From Natronolimnohabitans innermongolicus JCM 12255 (GTDB lineage Archaea; Halobacteriota; Halobacteria; Halobacteriales; Natrialbaceae): a stretch of DNA of 49,935 nucleotides. The position numbers and the translations under genes were made by a program. Positions 16,423-23,418 of this stretch are shown here, piece by piece. The stretch spans positions 24,598-74,532 of the forward strand of contig NZ_AOHZ01000084.1 in assembly GCF_000337215.1 (NCBI RefSeq), read 5' to 3'. Position 1 is the stretch's first letter, and each line of letters starts with the position of its first letter. Under the pieces are notes generated by a model. It did no database searches. It had not been told where the DNA came from and saw nothing but the letters and a program-made list of their open reading frames with translations.

Positions 16423-17178
16423 ATGACCGATAGCTTCCGGGTCGGCCTGATCGTCCCGAGTTCGAACGTCACCATGGAGACGGAGATTCCGGCGATGATC
16501 GACGCGCGGCCCGACCACCTCGGCGAATCGTTCACGTTCCACTCGAGTCGGATGCGGATGCAAAGCGTCACGCAGGAGGAACTCGAGCGCATGGACGCCC
16601 AGTCCGAAGAGTGTGCGACCCTGCTCTCGGACGCACACTGTGACGTGCTCGCGTACGCGTGTCTGATCGGCATCATGGCCCAGGGGCCGGGCTACCACGA
16701 AGAGAGCGAAGCGAAACTCCGCCAACGGACCGCCGAGAACGACGCCGAGGCACCCGTCGTCACCAGCGCCGGCGCGCTCGTCCGCGCGCTCGAGCGACTG
16801 GACGTCGAGGAGGTCGCCCTGATCGCCCCTTACGTCGAAGAGCTCACGCAGACGGTGATCGAGTACTTCGAGAGCGCGGGCGTCGACGTCGTCGACTACG
16901 AGACGCTCGAGTGTCCCGACAACCTCGAGGTGGCACAGCTCGATCAGCGAAACCTCGTCGAGATCGCCGACGGACTCGACACCGACGACGCCGACGCGCT
17001 AGTGCTCTCCTCGTGCGTCCAGATGCCGTCGCTGGTCTCGATTCAGGCCGCCGAGGACCGCTTCGGCCTGCCCGTCTTCTCGGCGGCGACCGCAACGACC
17101 TACGAAATATTCGACGAGCTCGGCCTCAGCACGCAGGTTCCGAGCGCGGGACGGCTCCTCGACGGGGGACTCGACTGA
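16423..17178 (+). CDS. Maleate cis-trans isomerase / Asp-Glu racemase superfamily
   Basis: A 251-residue protein. It has the two catalytic cysteines of maleate isomerases and arylmalonate decarboxylases, Cys80 in A-Y-A-C-L-I-G and Cys198 in S-S-C-V-Q-M-P-S, and the early binding motif V-P-S-S-N-V-T-M-E-T-E at residues 11-21. Maleate isomerase converts maleate to fumarate. In this cluster it could process the maleate produced if maleylpyruvate is hydrolysed directly, feeding the citric acid cycle. A nicotinate-type pathway also uses this enzyme, but no other nic genes apart from a distant M29-like protein are seen. A weak TATA-like GGTTTACC lies about 35 bases before the ATG. Confidence 0.86.
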   Translation: MTDSFRVGLIVPSSNVTMETEIPAMIDARPDHLGESFTFHSSRMRMQSVTQEELERMDAQSEECATLLSDAHCDVLAYACLIGIMAQGPGYHEESEAKLRQRTAENDAEAPVVTSAGALVRALERLDVEEVALIAPYVEELTQTVIEYFESAGVDVVDYETLECPDNLEVAQLDQRNLVEIADGLDTDDADALVLSSCVQMPSLVSIQAAEDRFGLPVFSAATATTYEIFDELGLSTQVPSAGRLLDGGLD

Positions 17179-17668
17179 CGGCGAAACAGTGAGGGCGAAA
17201 CGCACGCCGGTCCGGACCGATAATCGGTTACAACCCGTATAGCGGATTACAACAGACGTTATTTTCCCATTATAAGTTACATCCACCCACCCAAACCCAT
17301 AGTTAATTTATTATTGTAATAATTAGCCGGCATACGGGTGACTATCCCTGGTCCCCATCGACCAAGTCGCCGATGAACGTCCAATTTTTACAGTCATACA
17401 CACGTATGGTCTCGACGAGAGTTCAGAAACTGTGCCGTGTAGCGTTCAGTTACCAACTAAATGAGGGTCCAATACGTTGTTACCACGAGAAACCGGGCGC
17501 ATCAGTTCCGTCCCGTCGAAAATCGAACCTCAGCCGGCCGGACGCGGGCTCGAAAGCGACTGCGTAGACGGAATCGGTTGCCATCTCGTCCGTCGCTGAA
17601 CGGATCGGTTCGCCCGTCGATTTGATGTGAGCAAAAGAGTATTCAGATTCGAGGCCGTCCCTCGACAC
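17179..17668. other. Intergenic region with AT-rich palindrome
   Basis: About 490 bp without a believable gene. It contains two near-identical direct repeats (CGGTTACAAC about 17224-17233 and CGGATTACAAC about 17242-17252), an AT-rich stretch 17255-17330 with a perfect 6-3-6 dyad TTATTA-TTG-TAATAA at 17308-17322, and, at the right end, the operator and promoter of the IclR gene. Confidence 0.45.
17621..17635. promoter_or_regulatory. Candidate IclR operator 1, TTTGAT-N3-AGCAAA
   Basis: TTTGATGTGAGCAAA differs by one base from the palindrome TTTGATGTGATCAAA. It lies directly upstream of a TATA-like stretch (17636-17644) and 34 bases before the ATG of the IclR gene, which points to autoregulation. 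Two further copies are at 18471 and 18628. Confidence 0.65.
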
Positions 17669-18475
17669 ATGGGTACGGATAACGAGCCGCGACGGATTCA
17701 GTCGGCCGACAGAGTCTGTGACATCCTCGAGCACTTACGCGAGACGGAGTCCGCGACGGTTTCCGAAGTGGCCGACGCCGTCGGCCTGTCGCCGGGGACC
17801 GCACACACGTACCTCTCGACGCTCGAGTCACGCGGGTTCGTCCGGAAACACGACGACGTCTATCGCCTCGGCCTCGAGTTGCTGCCCTACGGCGATCAGG
17901 TCCGGTTACAAAACGACCTCTACCGAGCGGCCACCGAAGAGATCCATCGACTGGCCCACGACAGCGACGCCTGCGCCCACCTGATGACCGAGTACGACGG
18001 GCGGCTGCTCATCTTCCAGGAGTCGTTCGGCGAGAACGCGATCGGGATGGACTTTCACCCCCGAAAGCGCGAACGACCCCAGTCGATGCTCCACTGCACC
18101 GCCGCCGGGAAGGCGATTCTCGCGCACATGCCGGACTACCGCGTCGCCCAGATCATCGAAACGCACGGCCTCGCTTCCTACACCTCCTCGACGGTCACCG
18201 ACGAAGCCGAACTCGCCGCCGAACTCGAGCAGATCCGAGAACGGGGGTTCGCGCTGAACGACCAGGAGCAGATGCGCGGACTCCGGGCAGTCGGCGCGCC
18301 GATTCGCTACGACGGCGAGCACGTCGTCGGCGCCGTCAGTCTCTCGGGCGGAGCGAGCAACTGGAGCGGCGAACGCTTCCGGCAGGAACTCCCCGAAAAA
18401 GTCATGCGTGCCGCCAACGCTATCGAAGTGAATCTTCACTCGGAGCTAAGCGGGACGGAACGGCCGTTCGTTTGA
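17669..18475 (+). CDS. IclR family regulator of module A
   Basis: A 268-residue IclR protein: winged helix-turn-helix at about residues 10-68 (recognition region L-S-P-G-T-A-H-T-Y-L-S-T-L), then a ligand-binding GAF-like domain with H-C-T-A-A-G-K-A-I-L-A-H. The ATG at 17669 gives the normal N terminus and agrees with a TATA-like region about 27 bases upstream. Three copies of a TTTGAT-N3-ATCAAA type palindrome flank it, one before the gene, one covering its own stop codon and one before the amidohydrolase gene. This makes it the likely regulator of the amidohydrolase-Rieske operon that follows, and of itself. Confidence 0.9.
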   Translation: MGTDNEPRRIQSADRVCDILEHLRETESATVSEVADAVGLSPGTAHTYLSTLESRGFVRKHDDVYRLGLELLPYGDQVRLQNDLYRAATEEIHRLAHDSDACAHLMTEYDGRLLIFQESFGENAIGMDFHPRKRERPQSMLHCTAAGKAILAHMPDYRVAQIIETHGLASYTSSTVTDEAELAAELEQIRERGFALNDQEQMRGLRAVGAPIRYDGEHVVGAVSLSGGASNWSGERFRQELPEKVMRAANAIEVNLHSELSGTERPFV

Positions 18476-18485
18476 TCACATCAAA
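18471..18485. promoter_or_regulatory. Candidate IclR operator 2, perfect palindrome TTTGAT-CAC-ATCAAA
   Basis: A perfect 6-3-6 inverted repeat that includes the TGA stop codon (18473-18475) of the IclR gene. It is read on the other strand as TTTGATGTGATCAAA, the same as the consensus of the two flanking sites. It could be an auxiliary site for looping with the sites 850 bp upstream and 157 bp downstream. Confidence 0.6.
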
Positions 18486-18627
18486 TCCATTTGAAGCGCC
18501 GAACGCGGCTGATTCCACCGAAATCGGCACTGACGACACAAACGACGAGCGCTCGAGACCGATTTCACGCGTAGATATGACGACAGTACAGCTGTAAATT
18601 AGTCAACGGACGTGACGATTATCGTGG

Positions 18628-18642
18628 TTTGAAGTGATCAAA
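18628..18642. promoter_or_regulatory. Candidate IclR operator 3, TTTGAA-GTG-ATCAAA
   Basis: One mismatch from the palindrome TTTGATGTGATCAAA. It lies about 25 bases upstream of the TATA-like TATATTTAG (18668-18676) that should serve the amidohydrolase-Rieske operon. Confidence 0.65.
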
Positions 18643-18743
18643 TCAACGTCGAGAGAACCTGAAGCACGTATATTTAGCTGGTGGTACGGGAAATCGGTTC
18701 CCGAGACCACAGGCCTATGTATACCCCCACCCGATGTTGGGTC

Positions 18744-19862
18744 ATGCTCGAGTCAGACGAGAGTCGACGACGAGAGGAGACCCTGGACAAATACCACGTC
18801 ATCGACGGCGACTGTCACTACATGGAGTCGTTCCACGACGTCGCCGAGTACATGGAAGAGCCCTGGAAGACGAAGTTCGAAGGGAGCAACTTCGACGAGA
18901 AGGGCGCCAAGCAGAACCTCAGTTCGTTCTTCCCGTTCTCGACCGGCGACCGACAGGCCCACGGCAAGGTCACCCGCGAACACTCCTCGTACCCCGACGA
19001 CCCCGAAACGCCCGAGCGCATCCGCGAGGGCATGGAAGCGATCGGCGTCGACGAGACGCTCCTGATTTCGCACCTGATTCTCGCCGGCGCGGGGACGACC
19101 GCCGACGACGACCGCCAGAGCGCGTTCGCCAAGGCGTATATCGAGTACATGCTCGAAGAGGTCCTCGACCCCGACGACGGCATTCACGGGCTCGCCCCCA
19201 TCCCCTACGGCGACGTCGAAGCCTCGATGGAGATCCTCGACCGCGTCGAGGACGAGGACGCCTACGTCGGCGCCTGTTTCGTCACCGCCGGCGCGACGCC
19301 GCCACTCGGCAACCGAAAGTACGATCCGCTCTACGAGCGGTGTGAGGAACTCGGCCTCCCCGCCGTCTTCCACACCGGCGGCGCCGGCCTCGACGAGTAC
19401 GTCCGCGCGGGCTACCAGGAGATGATCGAGACGCACACGCTCGGCTTCCTCGAGTCGAACATGTCCCAGATCGTCAGTCTCGTCATCCAGGGCGTGCCGG
19501 AGAAGTTCCCCGACCTCGACATCGTCTTCATGGAGTCGGGCATCACCTACATCCCGGGCCTGATGACGCGCCTCGACGAGGAGTACCTCAAGCGACCCGA
19601 AGAGGCACCGCTGCTCGAGAAAAAGCCCGGTGAGTACATCACTGACTTCTACTACGGCACCCAGCCCCTCGAGATTTCGGCCGACACGGAGTACCTCGAG
19701 AAGTGTTTCGACATGGTCGGCACCGATAGCCTCATGTACGCCTCGGACTACCCGCACTGGGACTACGACCGTCCGACGACTGTCACCGACCTCCCGTTCC
19801 TCTCGGAGGACGAAAAGAAACAGATCCTCTCCGAAAACGCCAAAGAGGTGTTCGACCTATGA
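18744..19862 (+). CDS. Amidohydrolase family 2 protein (module A)
   Basis: About 372 residues with the amidohydrolase-2 TIM-barrel pattern seen in ACMSD and gamma-resorcylate decarboxylase relatives. The N-terminal metal site reads D-G-D-C-H-Y (Asp23, His25), with Cys between them; a barrel His is in V-F-H-T-G-G-A, and the last metal Asp is in Y-A-S-D-Y-P-H-W-D. Members hydrolyse C-N or C-O bonds or decarboxylate aromatic acids without oxygen. The start is uncertain: ATG 18744 is preferred, ATG 18717 is nearer to the TATA-like box at 18668-18676. It overlaps the Rieske gene by ATGA. The gene order is repeated in module B at 31.5-34.2 kb on the other strand. Confidence 0.85.
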   Translation: MLESDESRRREETLDKYHVIDGDCHYMESFHDVAEYMEEPWKTKFEGSNFDEKGAKQNLSSFFPFSTGDRQAHGKVTREHSSYPDDPETPERIREGMEAIGVDETLLISHLILAGAGTTADDDRQSAFAKAYIEYMLEEVLDPDDGIHGLAPIPYGDVEASMEILDRVEDEDAYVGACFVTAGATPPLGNRKYDPLYERCEELGLPAVFHTGGAGLDEYVRAGYQEMIETHTLGFLESNMSQIVSLVIQGVPEKFPDLDIVFMESGITYIPGLMTRLDEEYLKRPEEAPLLEKKPGEYITDFYYGTQPLEISADTEYLEKCFDMVGTDSLMYASDYPHWDYDRPTTVTDLPFLSEDEKKQILSENAKEVFDL

Positions 19863-20236
19863 GCGCCGAGGAACTCATCGAAGTGAAAGCCGCCGACGCG
19901 TTCGACGACGGCGAACGAGAGATCGTCGAGGTCAACGGTGCGGAAGTCGGCGTTCTCCGCGTCGACGGAGAATACCACGCCGTGCGAAACCGGTGTCTCC
20001 ACGACTGCGGTCCCGTCGCCGAGGGCGCCGTCGGCAAGAAACTCGTCGGCGAATTCGTCGAACCCGGGAAACGCGTCGAGAAGGACTACGACGGCGACCA
20101 ACCGATCATCTCCTGTCCGTGGCACGGCTGGTCCTACGACCTCGAGACCGGTGAACAGCTCGCGGACGACGACATCGTCCTCCCAACCTACGACGTCGTC
20201 GTCGAAGACGGGATCGTCTACGTCGCAAACGAGTAA
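19859..20236 (+). CDS. Rieske [2Fe-2S] protein with enlarged inter-motif loop (module A)
   Basis: A 125-residue soluble Rieske domain. Cluster ligands are Cys46 and His48 in R-C-L-H and Cys86 and His89 in S-C-P-W-H-G-W. The distance between the two motifs is 37 residues, against about 15-17 in usual Rieske ferredoxins, and a further Cys50 sits right after the first motif. No signal peptide or membrane segment is visible, so it is cytoplasmic and probably carries electrons to or from a partner enzyme. It is coupled by ATGA to the amidohydrolase gene; the same pairing recurs at 31.5-33.0 kb. A redox partner for an amidohydrolase is not expected from known chemistry. Confidence 0.88.
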   Translation: MSAEELIEVKAADAFDDGEREIVEVNGAEVGVLRVDGEYHAVRNRCLHDCGPVAEGAVGKKLVGEFVEPGKRVEKDYDGDQPIISCPWHGWSYDLETGEQLADDDIVLPTYDVVVEDGIVYVANE

Positions 20237-20275
20237 CTCACCGGCCCACTCCGACTGTCGAACTGCGTTCGCGGC

Positions 20276-20299
20276 GCTGTAGCGCGCACGCGTTACAGC
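20276..20299. terminator. Hairpin downstream of the amidohydrolase-Rieske operon
   Basis: GCTGTA at 20276-20281 and TACAGC at 20294-20299 enclose GCGCG/CGCGT arms, forming an almost continuous GC-rich stem with a very short loop. It begins 40 bases after the Rieske stop codon. No T-rich tract follows directly, so it may be a transcript-stabilising hairpin and not a true terminator. Confidence 0.4.
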
Positions 20300-20318
20300 A
20301 TTTACGGTCACCGTGTAG

Positions 20319-20592
20319 TTCCCACTCACTTCCTACTCGCGGATCACTCCATTCCCCGCTCGCCTCGCGGTTCTCACTCACTTCCCACTCGCGGGTCACT
20401 CCGTTCCCCGCTTGCCTCGCGGTTCTCACTCACTTCCCACTCGCGGGTCACTCCGTTCCCCGCTCGCCTCGCGGTTCTCACTCACTTCCCACTCGCGGGT
20501 CACTCCGTTCCCCGCTCGCCTCGCGGTTCTCACTCACTTCCCACTCACGGGTCACTCCGTTCCCCGCTCGCCTCGCGGTTCTCACTCACTTC
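20319..20592. repeat. 52-bp tandem repeat, five full copies
   Basis: Copies start at 20319, 20371, 20423, 20475 and 20527, with a partial sixth from 20579. Period is exactly 52 bases, which is not a multiple of three, so it is not a protein repeat even though frames stay open. Copies 2-5 are almost identical (single changes such as CTTGCC for CTCGCC and CTCACGG for CTCGCGG); copy 1 is more diverged. There are no spacers. Confidence 0.9.
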
Positions 20593-20672
20593 GTTCGCTC
20601 CGAACCGCGCTCGCTCCGAACCGCGCTCGCTCCGAACCGCGCTCGCTCCGAACCGCGCTCGCTCCGAACCGC
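20593..20672. repeat. 16-bp tandem repeat, five copies
   Basis: GCTCGCTCCGAACCGC is repeated at 20593 (first copy begins GTTC), 20609, 20625, 20641 and 20657 without gaps. It follows directly on the 52-bp repeat. The period is not a multiple of three. Confidence 0.9.
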
Positions 20673-21172
20673 GTCTTCCCCAATCCATCGGTATTCGAGT
20701 GGTTGTGGCAACGAGATAACCGACATGCGACGACAGGGGAAATATATTAAAATTTTCAGCAAGAAGACAACCACTATCTAAAATTGCGATGTGTTCATCG
20801 AGATGGAGGTCAAAGAACGATAGGTAGAAGCCATTGTGGAGTAAAAGCTTACAAAGACCAGTGTCCAGCACAAGAGCATAGGGTTGTGCAAATATAGACG
20901 AGTTATTATTTCCCGTCCTCTGTTGGATGAACATACATGGAGAGATTTCTTTGGCAGATATTATGTGCTATATACGTTACAAACCACGAGTGTAAGAGTT
21001 CTGTCGTACTACTCGCTGCGATGTGACGAAGCATTCATGAGATTACACCTTCCCGGCGTCACGTGAGTACGTCCCGGATCTCCGTTATCAGTTTCGCCGC
21101 TTTACGCCGTATAAACGACTCTCTCTGAGAAATCAGTAGTAATCCAATGGATCCCCGATTGGACTATTAATC

Positions 21173-21255
21173 TATATTCTGACTTTTTAACCAATATAAT
21201 AAGTATGATGTGATAGTTAGCATAATATAAACTCCGACATATGATCGGTGTTTTT
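21173..21255 (+). promoter_or_regulatory. Promoter of the first YjiH-like gene, conserved in its duplicate
   Basis: From TATATTCTGAC (21173-21183) to the gene, this stretch aligns without gaps to 23336-23418 upstream of the second copy. It holds a TATA-like AATATAAAC (21223-21232), the block GTGATAGTTA and an imperfect dyad around CATATG (CCGACATATGATCGG at 21235-21249). The segment 21234-21260 is identical in both copies. Confidence 0.55.
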
Positions 21256-22743
21256 ATGACCCATGGGACGATTTGTCGAGCTATGTTCGGCAGTCAGAGC
21301 TGGGAGGATGACGATCACATATCCGGTGAGTCAGTCACACCGGACGAGAAAGAAATCGATGACGTCGATTTCGTCGAGAAGGGGTGGAAACCGACGCTAA
21401 AGTTCATCGCCGCGTTCACAATCGGCGCGTTCGTCTTCCTGCTTCCCGTTCAGTACGAGGGGCAGACGACGATTCCGCTGGACGTAATGATGAACGAAAT
21501 TCAGGCGTTCTCGATGACCGCCGTCGAGATCTTCGCGTTCGCGCTGATCGCCGGCGGTGCAGTCCTGACGACGGTCTCGGAACTGCATTACCGCGGCGTC
21601 ATCAACGTCAGCGAGAACACCGAGCAAACGCTTCAGCTCGATTACTGGCAGACTACGGCGCCGTTCTGGCTCTTTCGAGTCGCGGGGCTCTTCCTCGCCT
21701 CGGCGATCCTTCTCGGCGCCGGACCGGAGTGGTTGATCGGTGATGCGGTCACCAATACTGCCTGGAGCGCGCTCGTGATCACCGTCGCGCTCGTGATTCC
21801 GCTCGGCGCGATTTTCGTGAACCTGCTCGCCGAACTGGGCGGTCTCCAGTTCGTCGGGACGCTCGCCCAGCCGATCATGCGCCCGCTGTTTAACCTTCCC
21901 GGACGATCGGCACTCGACAGTGCAGCGTCCTGGCTCGGTTCGTTCAGTATCGGGTACTACCTCACGCGCAACGTCTTCGACCGCGGTGGCTACAACAAGC
22001 GGGAAGTGTTCGTAATCTGTACGTGCTTCGCGACGGCGAACCTGGGGACTGTGGGGGCGGTCGCAGCCATCCTCGACATCCTTCACATCTTCCCGCTCGT
22101 CGTCTTGCTGTACGTTATCGCGACACTCACCGTCGCCGCGATCCTCGTTCGCATCCCGCCGCTTTCGACCATCCCCGAGGAGTACATCGCTGAGCCAAGC
22201 CCGGAGCCGCAGTTCACCGGCACCGTCGGCGACTACTTCCGCTTCGCGTTCAACGAAGGCGTGCGTACGGCAAAGGAAGGCGATTCGATCCTCCGATCAG
22301 CCGTCGTCGGCTTCATCGACGGCGTCAAGCTGTCCGGAATGATCATCGGTACGGTGCTCACGATCGCGATGGCCGTTCTCATCATCGAAGAGAACTCCGC
22401 AGCCTTCGAGTACCTCGCCGCACCGTTCGTTCCACTGATGACCATTCTCGGGATTCCTGACCCAGAAGCGGCCGCAGTCGGTATCATCCTCGGCGGCGCG
22501 GAGTACTTCATCGGAGCAATCTACGTCGTGGAAGCCGACCTCATGACGAAGGTCTTCGTCGTGATCGTCACCAGTGCGCAGGCGATTTTCTTCGCCGCGT
22601 CCGCACCGATGATGGTCGACATGTTCGACGACATCCCGATGCGATTCCGTGACCTGCTGCTCCTGTTGATCCTCCGGACCGCACTCCTCATCCCTATCGC
22701 CGCGGTTCTGACCCACGCTGTGGCATACCTGGGACTCATCTAA
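21256..22743 (+). CDS. YjiH-like nucleoside-recognition (Gate) domain membrane protein, copy 1
   Basis: About 495 residues, with an acidic cytoplasmic head (E-D-D-D-H-I-S-G-E-S) and roughly ten or more membrane segments. The Gate-type features are visible in W-L-G-S-F-S-I-G-Y-Y-L-T-R-N-V-F and Y-N-K-R-E-V-F-V-I-C-T-C-F-A. It resembles the YjiH family, whose transport role is unproven. I start at ATG 21256, about 28-30 bases after the TATA-like box; an in-frame ATG at 21241 would add five residues. Synonymous differences between the two copies begin after 21260, which agrees with coding from 21256. It is the left member of a tandem duplication with 23419-24906. Confidence 0.8.
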   Translation: MTHGTICRAMFGSQSWEDDDHISGESVTPDEKEIDDVDFVEKGWKPTLKFIAAFTIGAFVFLLPVQYEGQTTIPLDVMMNEIQAFSMTAVEIFAFALIAGGAVLTTVSELHYRGVINVSENTEQTLQLDYWQTTAPFWLFRVAGLFLASAILLGAGPEWLIGDAVTNTAWSALVITVALVIPLGAIFVNLLAELGGLQFVGTLAQPIMRPLFNLPGRSALDSAASWLGSFSIGYYLTRNVFDRGGYNKREVFVICTCFATANLGTVGAVAAILDILHIFPLVVLLYVIATLTVAAILVRIPPLSTIPEEYIAEPSPEPQFTGTVGDYFRFAFNEGVRTAKEGDSILRSAVVGFIDGVKLSGMIIGTVLTIAMAVLIIEENSAAFEYLAAPFVPLMTILGIPDPEAAAVGIILGGAEYFIGAIYVVEADLMTKVFVVIVTSAQAIFFAASAPMMVDMFDDIPMRFRDLLLLLILRTALLIPIAAVLTHAVAYLGLI

Positions 22744-22830
22744 CCGGAGTTCGCTTCCCGACCGAAACCGATTCGACCGAACCGATCGGAACAACAGCGT
22801 CACGATATCACGTATCGAGCGAAACGCTTG

Positions 22831-23033
22831 CCCGGTGAATCACCTCGGGATCAAGTGGTTCGAGACGCCTTCGGCGTCTCGCCATCGAGCGAAACCGAAG
22901 GTCTCGCAGACTTCGCGAATTCTGGCGGGACGACGTCCCGTTGAGTTCGCGGGAGCTTCGCTCCCGCTTAGCTCCGATTCGCTCAGTCACAGATATCTTC
23001 GATTTCCGTACGACCCCGAGGCACTCGGCCTGT
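22831..23033 (-). repeat. Hairpin-rich extragenic element, related to 2318-2410
   Basis: Three GNA/TTC-loop hairpins lie close together: CGAGACGCC-TTC-GGCGTCTCG at 22861-22881, CGGGAC-GAC-GTCCCG at 22926-22940 and GCGGGAGC-TTC-GCTCCCGC at 22949-22967. The flanks match, in reverse orientation, the sequence at 2318-2410. Possible functions are mRNA end protection or a non-autonomous mobile element. Confidence 0.6.
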
Positions 23034-23063
23034 CTTTTCTGTAGAGAAGCTGTGTGTCCGGGG

Positions 23064-23147
23064 CTATAGTAGCCACTGACCGTCACGGCCCACCTGCACA
23101 GGTTGGCGTCGCGAGCAGTGTGGCACTCGGTTCAGTAGCTACGATAG
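23064..23147. mobile_element. 84-bp inverted-repeat element (MITE-like), diverged copy
   Basis: The left end CTATAGTAGCCACTGA (23064-23079) and the right end, read in reverse complement as CTATCGTAGCTACTGA, form terminal inverted repeats. The same ends and nearly the same length are found in the 86-bp element at 49849-49934. No coding capacity. Confidence 0.55.
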
Positions 23148-23418
23148 CAAGTTACCGGCTACTCGACGGGATTCCTCGTCGAAGTCGGCAACGGTTCGGC
23201 AGTTCGTTACAACGAGGGCGAATGCCAGATTCGAGGCCCCCGAGAGAGTCAATGTACTGACCGAGATCGCTTGTACCGCCAGCGAGGCGACGACACCGGT
23301 GGTCTCAACCAAGCCAGCCGGTCAGCCGTACCGTATATATTCTGACCTTCGTGAAGAAATGCTAAGTGTGTAGTGATAGTTATAATAGTATGTAGTCCGA
23401 CATATGATCGGTGTTTTT

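Larger units (their letters stand above)
20237..21255. other. Long non-coding region with minisatellites and an AT-rich part
   Basis: About 1 kb without a believable gene. It contains the hairpin at 20276, a 52-bp tandem repeat (20319-20592), a 16-bp tandem repeat (20593-20672), then an AT-rich section (20700-21230) with codon use unlike a haloarchaeal gene, possibly decayed foreign DNA. The last 68 bases are the promoter of the first YjiH-like gene. Confidence 0.5.
22744..23418. other. Intergenic region between the duplicated membrane genes
   Basis: No gene is visible. It holds a degenerate element with three strong hairpins (22831-23033), an 84-bp inverted-repeat element (23064-23147), and from 23336 the promoter copied from the first YjiH-like gene. 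Confidence 0.6.

Noticed and set aside
17308-17322. 6-3-6 palindrome TTATTA-TTG-TAATAA as another IclR operator
   Set aside because: It has the same geometry, but it is made of A and T only in a very AT-rich patch, is 350 bp from the IclR start and has no second copy.
20319-20592. CRISPR array
   Set aside because: The 52-bp units follow each other without unique spacers, so this is a plain tandem repeat.
20412-20750. Ser/Pro/Arg-rich protein encoded across the tandem repeats
   Set aside because: Repeat periods of 52 and 16 bp shift the frame each copy; the peptide is an artefact of high-GC repeats without stops.
20545-20934. 129-codon minus-strand gene near the minisatellite
   Set aside because: The frame runs from AT-rich non-coding DNA into the tandem repeats and has no known motif.
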